Origin: Clostridium sp. CAG:678
Lineage (GTDB): Bacteria; Bacillota; Clostridia; Oscillospirales; Acutalibacteraceae
NCBI GenBank assembly: GCA_000431535.1
Contig: HF991822.1
Coordinates: forward strand, 258,063-290,388
Direction of reading: 5' to 3'
Length of the DNA stretch: 32,326 nucleotides
Below, one piece after another: positions 24,667 to 32,326 of this stretch. Positions within the stretch are counted from its first letter, which is position 1. The number at the start of each line of letters is the position of its first letter. Both the position numbers and the translations under genes were made by a program. Under the pieces are notes generated by a model. It searched no databases, had not been told where the DNA came from, and saw only the letters and a list, made by a program, of their open reading frames with translations.

Positions 24667-27075
24667 ATGAGTGAAAATTTAACGAATAACAATTATATAG
24701 ATATACCGGTAGTTCCGCTCAGAGGGCTTGTTGTTTTTCCTGAAATGATGCTTCATTTTGACGTTGGAAGAAAAAAGAGCGTAAACGCGATCAAAAATGC
24801 TATGCGCGCCTCAAATCAAGTCTTTTTGGTTGCGCAGCGCGACCCATCCGTTGACGAACCCGGAATTGAGGACTTGTATGAAGTCGGTGTGATCTGCCAT
24901 ATTAAGCAAACGATCCGCATCCCGAATTCAGATAATTTAAGGGTAGTTGTTGAGGGAAACCAAAGAGCACATCTGATGGAACTGACGCAAACCCGGCCTT
25001 ATCTTTCCGGTTCCTTATTCCCGATTCCGGAAGAAACGCCGCTGGATGACAATGAGGAAAGAGCATACAGCAGGGCAGTTAAGAAAGAATTTGAAAAATA
25101 TGCGTCCTACATACCGAAAATATCAAACGATGTTAAGGTAAAAGTCCTTTCCATAAATGATTGCGGTAAACTTTGCGATTTCATTTGCTCAAACAGCTTT
25201 TTTGAGTATGAAGAAAAACAGACCATATTGGAAACGCTTCCGATTACCGAGCGCTTAATGAAACTCTTTATTTTATTGAATAAAGAAAACGCAACACTTG
25301 AGATCGAAAGCGAGATCCACGAAAAGGTGCAGGAAAATATTGACCGGAATCAGCGTGAATACTATCTTCGCGAAGAAATGCGCGTGATCGGTGAGGCGCT
25401 CGGCGAAACAGATAATCCTGCCGAAGAAGCGGACGAATATAAAGAAAAAATCGAAAAGTTGCAGTGTTCCGACGAGATCAAAAACAAACTGCTTTCAGAG
25501 TGCAATAAGCTGATGAAGATGCCGCAGGGCTCACATGAGGGCACTGTTGTCAGAAATTATCTGGATAAATGCCTTGAGATCCCATTTGGTAAATTCACTA
25601 AAGACACCATTAATCTAAATTCTGCCGCAAAGCTTTTAAATAAAGAGCATTATTCTTTGGATAAAGTGAAAGAAAGAATTATAGAATCCCTTGCCGTGTT
25701 CAAAAGGAATCCAGAGTTTTCCGGTCAGATTCTCTGCCTTGCCGGCCCTCCCGGAGTTGGTAAGACTTCCATCGTCAAAAGCCTTGCCAAAAGCATGGGC
25801 AGAAAATATGAAAGGATCGCCTTGGGCGGTATTCATGATGAGGCCGAGATCCGCGGACACAGGCGCACTTATATAGGCGCTATGCCGGGGCGCATTATTG
25901 AGGCGGTCATCAAAAGCGGCTATATGAACCCCGTCATTCTGCTGGATGAGATTGATAAAGTCGGCAACGATTATAAAGGTGATCCCGCATCTGCTTTACT
26001 TGAGGCACTGGATCCTGAACAGAATTTCAGCTTTAACGATCATTATATCGATTTTCCGATTGATCTGAGCAAAGTGCTTTTCGTTACAACCGCGAATGAC
26101 ACTTCTACGATTCCTGCGCCGCTTTTGGACAGAATGGAAGTAATAGAACTCAATTCTTATACAGCGCTTGAAAAATTCCATATTGCCAAAGAACATCTCA
26201 TAAAAAAAGAGATGAAGAAACATAACCTGACTGCCAGAGAGTTTAAGATAACTGACGATGCGATTTATACGATTATTGAATGCTATACAAGCGAGGCAGG
26301 CGTCAGAAATCTGGAAAAGCGCATTGCATCTTTGTGCCGAAAAGCTTCTGTTGAACTGGAAAGCGGCGCAAAATCTTTCAGAGTAGCACCTAAGAATATT
26401 GAAAAATATTTGGGACCAAAGCGATTTTCTCAGGATAAGATTCCCGAAGAAGATACGGTAGGCACCGTAAACGGACTGGCATGGACAAGCGTTGGCGGAA
26501 CACTTCTGCCGATAGAAGTATCCGCGCTGGACGGTACGGGCAAGATTGTGCTTACGGGTAACCTTGGCGATGTTATGCAGGAAAGCGCAAAAACGGCAGT
26601 ATCCTATGTTCGAGCACACGCCGATATATTCGGAATCGATTCGGATTTTTATAAAACCAAGGATATACATATCCACGCTCCCGAAGCGGCAATACCCAAG
26701 GACGGCCCGTCTGCCGGACTTGCAATCACTACCGCGCTGGTTTCGGAACTTACAGGCATATCGATCCGCCGCGATGTAGCCATGACAGGGGAGATCAGCC
26801 TGAAAGGAAAAGCGCTTCCTATCGGCGGCCTTAAGGAAAAAAGCATGGCTGCGTATAAGGCGGGATGCTCCACAGTGATCATTCCTAAAGAGAATGTAAA
26901 AGATCTGGCGGAGATTTCCGACGAAGTAAAAAATTCCGTTACGTTCGAACCGGTAAAAACATTTAAAGAAGTTTTGGCGATTGCGCTGAAATATATGCCT
27001 GTGCCATCCGCGCACGGCAGCGTTAACAATATTTTAAAGGAAACCGATCCAAGAAGAGGATCCGTGGCACAATAA
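24667..27075 (+). CDS. lon: ATP-dependent protease Lon (LonA type)
   Basis: Lon is a cytosolic AAA+ serine protease that degrades misfolded and regulatory proteins. The protein has 802 residues. The N-terminal substrate-binding domain starts with the usual IPVVPLRGLVVFPEMM. The ATPase domain has Walker A GPPGVGKT at 360-367 and Walker B VILLDEIDK. The protease domain carries the Ser-Lys dyad, Ser682 in PKDGPSAG and Lys725 in GGLKEKSMAA, with the standard 43-residue separation. It lacks the membrane segment of LonB. The engB gene begins two bases after its stop. Confidence 0.97.
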   Translation: MSENLTNNNYIDIPVVPLRGLVVFPEMMLHFDVGRKKSVNAIKNAMRASNQVFLVAQRDPSVDEPGIEDLYEVGVICHIKQTIRIPNSDNLRVVVEGNQRAHLMELTQTRPYLSGSLFPIPEETPLDDNEERAYSRAVKKEFEKYASYIPKISNDVKVKVLSINDCGKLCDFICSNSFFEYEEKQTILETLPITERLMKLFILLNKENATLEIESEIHEKVQENIDRNQREYYLREEMRVIGEALGETDNPAEEADEYKEKIEKLQCSDEIKNKLLSECNKLMKMPQGSHEGTVVRNYLDKCLEIPFGKFTKDTINLNSAAKLLNKEHYSLDKVKERIIESLAVFKRNPEFSGQILCLAGPPGVGKTSIVKSLAKSMGRKYERIALGGIHDEAEIRGHRRTYIGAMPGRIIEAVIKSGYMNPVILLDEIDKVGNDYKGDPASALLEALDPEQNFSFNDHYIDFPIDLSKVLFVTTANDTSTIPAPLLDRMEVIELNSYTALEKFHIAKEHLIKKEMKKHNLTAREFKITDDAIYTIIECYTSEAGVRNLEKRIASLCRKASVELESGAKSFRVAPKNIEKYLGPKRFSQDKIPEEDTVGTVNGLAWTSVGGTLLPIEVSALDGTGKIVLTGNLGDVMQESAKTAVSYVRAHADIFGIDSDFYKTKDIHIHAPEAAIPKDGPSAGLAITTALVSELTGISIRRDVAMTGEISLKGKALPIGGLKEKSMAAYKAGCSTVIIPKENVKDLAEISDEVKNSVTFEPVKTFKEVLAIALKYMPVPSAHGSVNNILKETDPRRGSVAQ

Positions 27076-27077
27076 TC

Positions 27078-27656
27078 ATGAATTTTAACAATGCAGAATT
27101 TGACAGAGCGTTCGGCATTTCCGCGCAATTGCCTGCATCTGATAAAGCGGAAATCGTTTTTGCCGGCCGTTCCAATGTGGGAAAAAGCTCGCTTTTAAAC
27201 AGATTATTCGGAAGAAAAAATCTTGCAAGGGTCAGTTCCGTTCCCGGAAAAACAATTACAATCAATTTCTATACTGTGGACGGGTACCGCTTTGTGGATC
27301 TTCCGGGGTACGGATACGCCAAAATATCCAAAGCAGAAAAAGACAGATTTGCCAAGCTTATGGAGGGATATTTCACAAGTTCACGCAATATTTCTTTGGT
27401 TGTTTTGCTGATTGATATGCGGCGTCCGCCCACGGCGGATGATCTCAATATGATTTCTTTCCTGAAAGCGAATCATATTGAATTTATTACTGTTCTTACT
27501 AAAGCGGATAAGCTCAATAAAACGGCGTATAAAGAACGCTATGCGGCAGCTCCAGCGGAGATCGGCTGCGATTGCTGTGTGATTCCGTTTTCCGCGTTAA
27601 ACGGAACAGGTCTTGATGAAATTAAAGATGTGATTCAAAAACATTTGGAACCATAG
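27078..27656 (+). CDS. engB: Ribosome biogenesis GTP-binding protein EngB (YsxC/YihA)
   Basis: EngB is a small GTPase needed for 50S subunit assembly. The protein has 192 residues. The motifs are G1 GRSNVGKSS at 30-38, G3 DLPGYGYAK, G4 TKADK and G5 FSALNGTG. The start lies two bases after the lon stop and has no good ribosome binding site at the right distance (a purine-rich GAGG is about 18 bases upstream), so translation is probably coupled to lon. The lon-engB order is standard in Firmicutes. Confidence 0.96.
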   Translation: MNFNNAEFDRAFGISAQLPASDKAEIVFAGRSNVGKSSLLNRLFGRKNLARVSSVPGKTITINFYTVDGYRFVDLPGYGYAKISKAEKDRFAKLMEGYFTSSRNISLVVLLIDMRRPPTADDLNMISFLKANHIEFITVLTKADKLNKTAYKERYAAAPAEIGCDCCVIPFSALNGTGLDEIKDVIQKHLEP

Positions 27657-27665
27657 GAGGAGAAA

Positions 27666-28940
27666 ATGGCAAAAATACCTTTTTTAACGAAGCAGAAAGC
27701 GCAGGAGATCATTCAAAAATATCCGACTCCGTTTCATATTTACGATGAAAACGGCATCAGAAAAAACGCTGAAAATCTGAAAAAAGCCTTTTCTTGGAAT
27801 AAAGGATACAAGGAGTTTTTTGCTGTTAAAGCAACGCCCAATCCGTTTCTGATCAATATTTTGCGTGAATACGGCTGCGGATGCGACTGCTCCTCTAAAA
27901 CGGAACTTATGCTTGCCAAAGCGATCGGAGCAGTAGGGGAGGATATTATGTTTTCCTCTAATGATACACCCACAGAGGAATTCAAATACTGTAACGATCT
28001 TGGCGGCATCATCAATTTAGACGATATTACCCACATCGAAAAAGTGGAACAGGCATGCGGGCAGCTTCCGAAAAAAATGAGCTGCCGTTATAATCCGGGC
28101 GGTGTCTTTAAGATCAGCAACGGCATTATGGATAACCCCGGCGACGCAAAATACGGCATGACGCATGAGCAGATTTTTGATGCATTTAAGATTCTGAAAG
28201 AAAAAGGTGTAGAAGAATTCGGAATTCATTCTTTTCTCTGCTCAAACACCGTCACAAATGAATATTACCCAATGCTTGCCAAAGTACTTTTCGAACTTGC
28301 CGTAGAACTGAAACAGAAACTCGGTGTAAATATCAAGTTCATCAATCTTTCCGGCGGTGTCGGCATTCCGTATCTTCCGGATCAGGAGCCAAACGATATT
28401 TTTGCAATCGGCGAGGGCGTCCATAAGGTGTATGACGAGGTGCTTGTGCCCGCAGGAATGGACGATATTTCGATCTATACTGAACTTGGCAGATTCATGA
28501 TGGGCCCTTACGGCGCATTGGTAACAACTGCAATCAACAAAAAACATATTTATAAAGAGTATGTTGGCGTTGATGCGTGCGCAGTCAATTTAATGCGTCC
28601 TGCAATGTACGGAGCGTATCATCATATCACGGTTTTAGGAAAAGAACAGGAACCTTGTAATCAAAAGTATGATGTTACGGGCTCTCTTTGCGAAAACAAC
28701 GATAAATTCGCGATAGACAGAATGCTGCCTGAAATTGAAACAGGGGATATTCTTTATATTCATGATACAGGCGCGCACGGGTTTTCCATGGGGTATAACT
28801 ATAACGGCAAACTCAAATCCGCTGAATTGCTGCTCAAGTCAGACGGTTCTGTTCAATTGATCAGAAGAGCGGAAACGCCAAAAGATTACTTTGCAACGTT
28901 TGATTGCTTTGATTTTTATGATGATCTGATCAAAGGCTGA
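27666..28940 (+). CDS. lysA: Diaminopimelate decarboxylase-type fold III PLP enzyme
   Basis: This belongs to the alanine racemase-like fold III family of PLP decarboxylases and is most likely diaminopimelate decarboxylase, the last step of lysine synthesis. The protein has 424 residues. The cofactor lysine is Lys55 in FFAVKATPNP, the glycine-rich phosphate-binding region is NLSGGVGIPY, and the active-site cysteine lies in TGSLCENNDKF. The usual HIGS motif is replaced by HSFLCSNTV and EPGR by ELGR, which fits a divergent subgroup I associate with gut Clostridia; substrate is therefore less certain than fold. It follows engB by nine bases behind a strong AGGAGGAG and ends at a strong terminator, so it is the last gene of the lon operon. 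No lysine riboswitch precedes it. Confidence 0.78.
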   Translation: MAKIPFLTKQKAQEIIQKYPTPFHIYDENGIRKNAENLKKAFSWNKGYKEFFAVKATPNPFLINILREYGCGCDCSSKTELMLAKAIGAVGEDIMFSSNDTPTEEFKYCNDLGGIINLDDITHIEKVEQACGQLPKKMSCRYNPGGVFKISNGIMDNPGDAKYGMTHEQIFDAFKILKEKGVEEFGIHSFLCSNTVTNEYYPMLAKVLFELAVELKQKLGVNIKFINLSGGVGIPYLPDQEPNDIFAIGEGVHKVYDEVLVPAGMDDISIYTELGRFMMGPYGALVTTAINKKHIYKEYVGVDACAVNLMRPAMYGAYHHITVLGKEQEPCNQKYDVTGSLCENNDKFAIDRMLPEIETGDILYIHDTGAHGFSMGYNYNGKLKSAELLLKSDGSVQLIRRAETPKDYFATFDCFDFYDDLIKG

Positions 28941-28967
28941 TCCATATATTCAAAACAGATACTTTAC

Positions 28968-29009
28968 ACCGCTTGATTACCAAAAGTGCCGTAATCAAGC
29001 GGTTTTTTT
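28968..29009 (+). terminator. Intrinsic terminator after lysA
   Basis: A perfect 13-bp stem (28968-28980 with 28991-29003) closes a 10-base loop and is followed by a T-tract to 29009. It ends the lon-engB-lysA transcript. Confidence 0.92.
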
Positions 29010-29030
29010 GATACTGTAAACTTTTATGTA

Positions 29031-29045
29031 AACGCAAGTTGCGTT
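29031..29045 (+). repeat. Short hairpin in the leader of the E2-like gene
   Basis: AACGCA (29031-29036) and TGCGTT (29040-29045) form a 6-bp stem with a 3-base loop in the 131-base gap between the terminator and the acyltransferase gene. No T-tract follows. I found no convincing promoter in this gap: TTGTGC (29064-29069) and TATCCT (29087-29092), 17 bases apart, are only weak candidates. Confidence 0.3.
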
Positions 29046-29140
29046 CCTGCAAACCAAAGTGTATTGTGCTCTGCTCTTCGTTTTGCTATCCTGAGATCAC
29101 ATCGGAAAAGCACGATGGATCAAATTTAAGGAGAAATGAA

Positions 29141-30148
29141 ATGTCAATTTACAAAAAAGAATACTTTGGTATTGCAAGAAAAATAGTATCGAATATGACT
29201 TCTGAAAGCTGGGAACAGATCCCGCATACCGCATTCAGCTATGAAGCAGACGTCACGGAAATGATGAAGTATTATTATCGATTGAATGAAAAGATTTCCG
29301 ATCCGGCGGAAAAAATCACAGTAAATACACTTGTTTTGAAGATCATATGCGAGGGTCTGAAGGCTGCGCCCAAAATGAATACAACGCTTGATTTTAGCAG
29401 AAAATTTGTGCGCGGAACATTAAATTATCATGATAATATAGACATTTCCATGCCGATGATCTTAAAGACCGGCGAGATGATGACGGTTAATTTGCATGAT
29501 ATGGGAAACAAATCTTTGCCTGAAATGGCAAACGCGATAGCGAATACTGTAAAACGCGCCGATCACAGCGATATGAATGAAGTGATGTTTGAAGTTTCCA
29601 TGGACAACACTTTAAAAGGATTGAAAAAAGGAAAGATTATGCAAACCTTATGCCGGCTTTTCGGCTCAAAAACACCTGGTAAACACAAAGTAAAAACATT
29701 GACTGGTAAGCACAAAAAAGAATATTACGGTATTCCAAAAGAACAGAGACTTACTAAGCATGACATTGAACAGGGCACAACGACCATATCCAATCTCGGA
29801 TCTGTTTACAGAGGGCAGAAAGGGCAGTGTTTCCTGCTCGAGATCATCCCGCCGCAGACGACTGCTTTTGCCGTAAATGCGATTCAGGACCGCGCAGTAG
29901 TGATCAAGGATAAAAACGGTTGCAAAAAGATAGAAATCAGGCAGGTTCTGCCGATTACGGTAGCCATTGATCACCGTGCGCTTGATTACGGCGACTGTGT
30001 GCCGTTTTTTCAAAAACTGGATCAGATTTTTGAAGAGCCGCAGATCATCCTAAACTGGGCGGGCATAGCAGCGGACCAATCCGTTATAAACCATGAAAAA
30101 GAAATAAAATTCGAAAAGCCATTTGAAGACAGCGCGATTGCCGTCTGA
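29141..30148 (+). CDS. Stand-alone 2-oxoacid dehydrogenase E2-type acyltransferase domain protein
   Basis: This 335-residue protein matches the catalytic (chloramphenicol acetyltransferase-like) domain of dihydrolipoamide acyltransferases. Recognisable blocks are TVNTLVLKIICEGLKAAPKMN, NIDISMPMILKTGEMM, TTTISNLGSVYRG and PITVAIDHRALDYGD; the catalytic His278 and Asp282 of HxxxD are kept. There is no lipoyl domain and no E1/E3-binding domain. A lysine-rich insertion sits at about 180-200. No dehydrogenase or lipoate genes are nearby, so it is probably not part of a normal 2-oxoacid dehydrogenase complex; a free acyltransferase is the likeliest reading but the substrate is unknown. AAGGAG at 29128-29133 fixes the ATG at 29141. 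A longer in-frame start near 29039 has no ribosome binding site. Confidence 0.75.
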   Translation: MSIYKKEYFGIARKIVSNMTSESWEQIPHTAFSYEADVTEMMKYYYRLNEKISDPAEKITVNTLVLKIICEGLKAAPKMNTTLDFSRKFVRGTLNYHDNIDISMPMILKTGEMMTVNLHDMGNKSLPEMANAIANTVKRADHSDMNEVMFEVSMDNTLKGLKKGKIMQTLCRLFGSKTPGKHKVKTLTGKHKKEYYGIPKEQRLTKHDIEQGTTTISNLGSVYRGQKGQCFLLEIIPPQTTAFAVNAIQDRAVVIKDKNGCKKIEIRQVLPITVAIDHRALDYGDCVPFFQKLDQIFEEPQIILNWAGIAADQSVINHEKEIKFEKPFEDSAIAV

Positions 30149-30172
30149 GTAAAAAGAATAGGCAGACACGTC

Positions 30173-30205
30173 ATCCCGAATGTATTATACGTTCGGGATA
30201 TTTTT
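30173..30205 (+). terminator. Intrinsic terminator after the E2-like gene
   Basis: ATCCCGAA (30173-30180) pairs with TTCGGGAT (30192-30199); the stem can extend inward by four or so pairs to a small loop. A run of five T residues (30201-30205) follows one base later. Confidence 0.85.
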
Positions 30206-30260
30206 ACTCTGCATTACAAAATGAGACTACATATTATTCGGATTCATTCATAAATTTCAC

Positions 30261-30289
30261 TTTACTATCAGACTTTAATGTGTTAAAAT
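30261..30289 (+). promoter_or_regulatory. Probable promoter for the YerC-like operon
   Basis: TTTACT (30261-30266) and TAAAAT (30284-30289) are separated by 17 bases, and the -10 is preceded by TGT, giving an extended -10 element. The AGGTGATCAT leader just before the gene resembles that of lon. Confidence 0.5.
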
Positions 30290-30317
30290 ATATTAAATTT
30301 GATTTTGAGGTGATCAT

Positions 30318-30632
30318 ATGGCGCTCAGCAGAGACAATAAAAATCTTAATTTTTTATTTGAATCCATTTTACAGCTTGAAAATATAGACGAATGCTATGA
30401 TTTTTTCGAGGATCTTTGCACCGTCCAGGAACTGAAAACACTGAGCCAGCGTCTTTCTGTTGCGAAAATGCTTTCCGAAAAGAGCGTTTATACGGATATT
30501 GTAACGCAGACCGGTGCCTCCACCGCAACGATCAGCAGGGTTAACCGAAGCCTGCAGTACGGTTGCGACGGATATGATCGCGTATTTGCACGTTTAAAGG
30601 AAAAAGAACAGAAAGAAAATGAGCAGTTATAA
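30318..30632 (+). CDS. YerC/YecD family TrpR-related DNA-binding protein
   Basis: This 104-residue protein has the Trp-repressor-like helix-turn-helix of the YerC family. The core pattern is EDLCTVQELKTLSQRLSVAKML followed by the recognition region TGASTATISRVNRSLQYGC. YerC-type proteins lack an established ligand, and their target genes are mostly unknown. An AGGTG ribosome binding site precedes the ATG. The gene is first in a tight operon with a methyltransferase (14-base overlap) and hslO, which is one clue to a regulatory or redox-stress role, but no operator is identifiable. Confidence 0.88.
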   Translation: MALSRDNKNLNFLFESILQLENIDECYDFFEDLCTVQELKTLSQRLSVAKMLSEKSVYTDIVTQTGASTATISRVNRSLQYGCDGYDRVFARLKEKEQKENEQL

Positions 30633-31350
30633 TCATTTTGCGTTCGTATATGACGATCTGACGGAAAACGTGGAGTATGAAAAAAGGTTTCACTATATGA
30701 TGTCTTTTTTCAAGGAATATAATATTCAAAATGGTGCGCGTATACTTGATCTCGCATGCGGAACCGGCAGCTTTTCTTTGCTTTTTGCCAATGCGGGATA
30801 TCGCGTTACCGGCATGGATGCAAGTCAGCAAATGCTTACGGTTGCAGATTCAAAATGCGGCGGCAGAGCAAATTTTCTGAAAGGCGATATGTGCTCTTTT
30901 CGGCTTTCAGAAATGTATGACGGTTGCATATGCTGCATGGATTCCATAAATCATTTGTCTGATCTTGAACAGGTTGAACACGCTTTCAGATGCGTAGGCA
31001 GTTCCCTGAAAAAAGACGGATTGTTTATTTTTGATGTCAACACAATCTATAAACACAACAACATCCTTTCGGATCATGCTTTTGTTTTTGATGAGGAAAA
31101 CTATTTTTTGGCATGGGATAATGAAGGCATCTCTGACGGAGAGGTCAGAATTTTTCTGGATTTGTTTGTTAAACAGGGTGCGGATTATAAAAGGTTTTCA
31201 GAAAGTTTTACAGAGAAAGCATATTCTGTAAAGGCTCTTACAGCAGCTTTAAAACCGTATTTTTCCTCAATCGAGGTCTTTGATGATCTGAGCCGAAAAA
31301 GTCCTCAAAAAACCTCTGAAAGGCTTTATTTTGTATGCAGGAGTAAATAA
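30619..31350 (+). CDS. Class I SAM-dependent methyltransferase
   Basis: This 243-residue protein has a Rossmann-type methyltransferase domain. Motif I is DLACGTG at 44-50, followed by the acidic motif II at VTGMDASQQML and motif IV near CCMDSINHL. It resembles the broad group of small clostridial methyltransferases annotated only by fold, and the substrate cannot be read from the sequence. It overlaps the YerC-like gene by 14 bases and shares one base with hslO (TAATG), so the three genes are translated as a coupled set. Confidence 0.88.
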   Translation: MSSYNHFAFVYDDLTENVEYEKRFHYMMSFFKEYNIQNGARILDLACGTGSFSLLFANAGYRVTGMDASQQMLTVADSKCGGRANFLKGDMCSFRLSEMYDGCICCMDSINHLSDLEQVEHAFRCVGSSLKKDGLFIFDVNTIYKHNNILSDHAFVFDEENYFLAWDNEGISDGEVRIFLDLFVKQGADYKRFSESFTEKAYSVKALTAALKPYFSSIEVFDDLSRKSPQKTSERLYFVCRSK

Positions 31351-32228
31351 TGGGAAAAATTGTAAGATATATCACAAAAGACGGCTCCGCTTTTATCATT
31401 GCTGCGGATTCAACGGATGCCGTATATAAAATGGAAAGAATACACAAGCCTTCAGCCGCCGTTACTGCCGGCATGGGCAGGCTGATGACGGCAGCATCCC
31501 TTATGGGTGTTATGCTTAAGGACAAAGATGATTCTGTTACCCTGCGGTTTAACGGAAACGGCCCGGCAGGATGCGTTATTGCCGTTTCTGATTGGCAGGG
31601 AAACTGCAGAATAAGTGTTGAAAATCCAATCGTAGAACTTCCATTAAACAGCAAAGGCAAACTGGATGTAAGCGGCGCGCTCGGAAATTCCGGTTATCTT
31701 TACGTTGTTAAAGACATAGGATTAAAAGAGCCCTTTATTGGAACCACACAGATCGTGAGCGGAGAAGTGGCAGAGGATATTACAAATTATTTTGCCGTAT
31801 CGGAGCAGACGCCAAGCGTATGTTCCCTGGGTGTGCTGATCAATCCGGATCTCACGGTAAACTGCGCAGGCGGTTTTTTGATCCAGCTTTTGCCAGGATG
31901 CCCGGAGAATATTATTGACGTCCTCGAAAAAAACATATCGGTACTGCCGCCCGTAACGCAAATGCTCAGCAGTAAAATGACTGTTGATGAAATGGCTGTA
32001 AAAGCAATGGGTGGTCTGGATCTGGATAAACTGGATGAAACGGAGTTTACCTATAAGTGCAACTGTTCCCGCCAAAAAGCGCAGGCTGCAATGCTGGCGG
32101 CCGGGAAAAAAGAACTGGAGGATATGCTCAAGGACGGAAAGCCGGCCGTGGTGGAGTGCCATTTTTGTGACAAAAGATACGAATTCGATCTTGAAGACAT
32201 AAAAAGCCTAATAAAAAAACTTGCTTAA
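31350..32228 (+). CDS. hslO: Redox-regulated chaperone Hsp33
   Basis: Hsp33 is a cytosolic holdase that is activated when oxidation releases its zinc and forms disulfides. The protein has 292 residues. The C-terminal redox switch has CxC at Cys237 and Cys239 and CxxC at Cys270 and Cys273, so all four zinc ligands are present. The N-terminal core begins MGKIVRYITKDGSAFI and includes TAASLMGVMLKDKD. The start overlaps the methyltransferase stop by one base. No intrinsic terminator is visible after it; the tRNA promoter begins 15 bases past the stop. Confidence 0.96.
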   Translation: MGKIVRYITKDGSAFIIAADSTDAVYKMERIHKPSAAVTAGMGRLMTAASLMGVMLKDKDDSVTLRFNGNGPAGCVIAVSDWQGNCRISVENPIVELPLNSKGKLDVSGALGNSGYLYVVKDIGLKEPFIGTTQIVSGEVAEDITNYFAVSEQTPSVCSLGVLINPDLTVNCAGGFLIQLLPGCPENIIDVLEKNISVLPPVTQMLSSKMTVDEMAVKAMGGLDLDKLDETEFTYKCNCSRQKAQAAMLAAGKKELEDMLKDGKPAVVECHFCDKRYEFDLEDIKSLIKKLA

Positions 32229-32243
32229 ATTTTAAAAAAAGTG

Positions 32244-32272
32244 TTGACTTTTTAATCAAGATATAGTATCAT
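32244..32272 (+). promoter_or_regulatory. Promoter for the tRNA at the window edge
   Basis: TTGACT (32244-32249) and TATCAT (32267-32272) are separated by 17 bases, with predicted start near 32279. The leader before the tRNA can form a small hairpin, GTTGC (32280-32284) with GCAAC (32290-32294). Confidence 0.65.
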
Positions 32273-32298
32273 AATCACCGTTGCACACGGCAACACTC

Positions 32299-32326
32299 GG
32301 GAGTATAGCTCAGCTGGGAGAGCATC
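32299..32326 (+). tRNA. tRNA, 3'-truncated by the window (possibly tRNA-Val)
   Basis: The first 28 bases of a tRNA are visible: a 7-base 5' acceptor strand GGGAGTA (32299-32305), T8 and A9, then a D-stem GCTC (32308-32311) paired with GAGC (32320-32323) around an AGCTGGGA loop. The anticodon lies beyond the window. The 5' half resembles valine tRNAs of Firmicutes, but alanine and others cannot be excluded. Confidence 0.85.

Noticed and set aside
25996-27015. 339-residue open frame on the minus strand
   Set aside because: It lies entirely antisense to lon, whose motifs are intact, and its translation has no recognisable domain and an unusual composition.
29039-29140. In-frame upstream extension of the E2-like gene
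   Set aside because: It has a poor start and no ribosome binding site; AAGGAG at 29128-29133 clearly serves the ATG at 29141.

Overview
This window is a dense, mostly plus-strand block of housekeeping genes from a Gram-positive bacterium of the class Clostridia. An Oscillospirales/Ruminococcaceae-like gut lineage is my best guess. The evidence is the gene order (tig-clpP-clpX-lon-engB; rplS-rbgA-rnhB-yraN; tilS-ftsH), the strong GGAGG-type ribosome binding sites, the consensus sigma-A promoters, a DUF1540 protein, and a divergent topoisomerase pair of a type I associate with this group. No phage, insertion sequence, CRISPR array or restriction system is visible. I cannot name the species.

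Layout. 1-4546: 3' part of dnaB, then tilS and ftsH, tightly overlapped and closed by a strong terminator. 4620-8980: a promoter and a two-gene operon for a divergent type IIA topoisomerase (B-like then A-like subunit). 9037-10270: secG with its own promoter and terminator, then a DEDDh exonuclease with a zinc ribbon. 10304-12807: a class A penicillin-binding protein. 12828-16280: ruvX, a minimal M50 membrane protease, and the paired radical SAM (TIGR03960) and DUF2344 (TIGR03936) genes. 16288-18701: rplS behind a structured leader, then rbgA, rnhB and yraN. 18676-20318: thrC and a bidirectional terminator. 20325-20489: a 54-residue cysteine-rich DUF1540 gene on the minus strand. 20574-21260: a metallophosphoesterase. 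21267-28940: trigger factor, clpP, clpX, lon, engB and a lysA-type decarboxylase. 29141-30148: an orphan E2-type acyltransferase. 30261-32228: a TrpR/YerC-like regulator, a methyltransferase and hslO. 32244-32326: a promoter and the first 28 bases of a tRNA.

How the genes fit together. Most modules are protein synthesis and quality control: ribosome assembly (rplS, rbgA), tRNA modification (tilS), chaperone and proteolysis (tig, clpXP, lon, ftsH, hslO), secretion (secG) and DNA maintenance (dnaB, topoisomerase, rnhB, ruvX, exonuclease). The least ordinary items are the hidden minus-strand DUF1540 gene, the rplS leader with two mutually exclusive hairpins and a possible anti-Shine-Dalgarno segment, the divergent topoisomerase pair with a non-standard quinolone-region residue, and the stand-alone E2 catalytic domain with no E1, E3 or lipoyl domain nearby. 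I did not find a clearly new multi-gene system.
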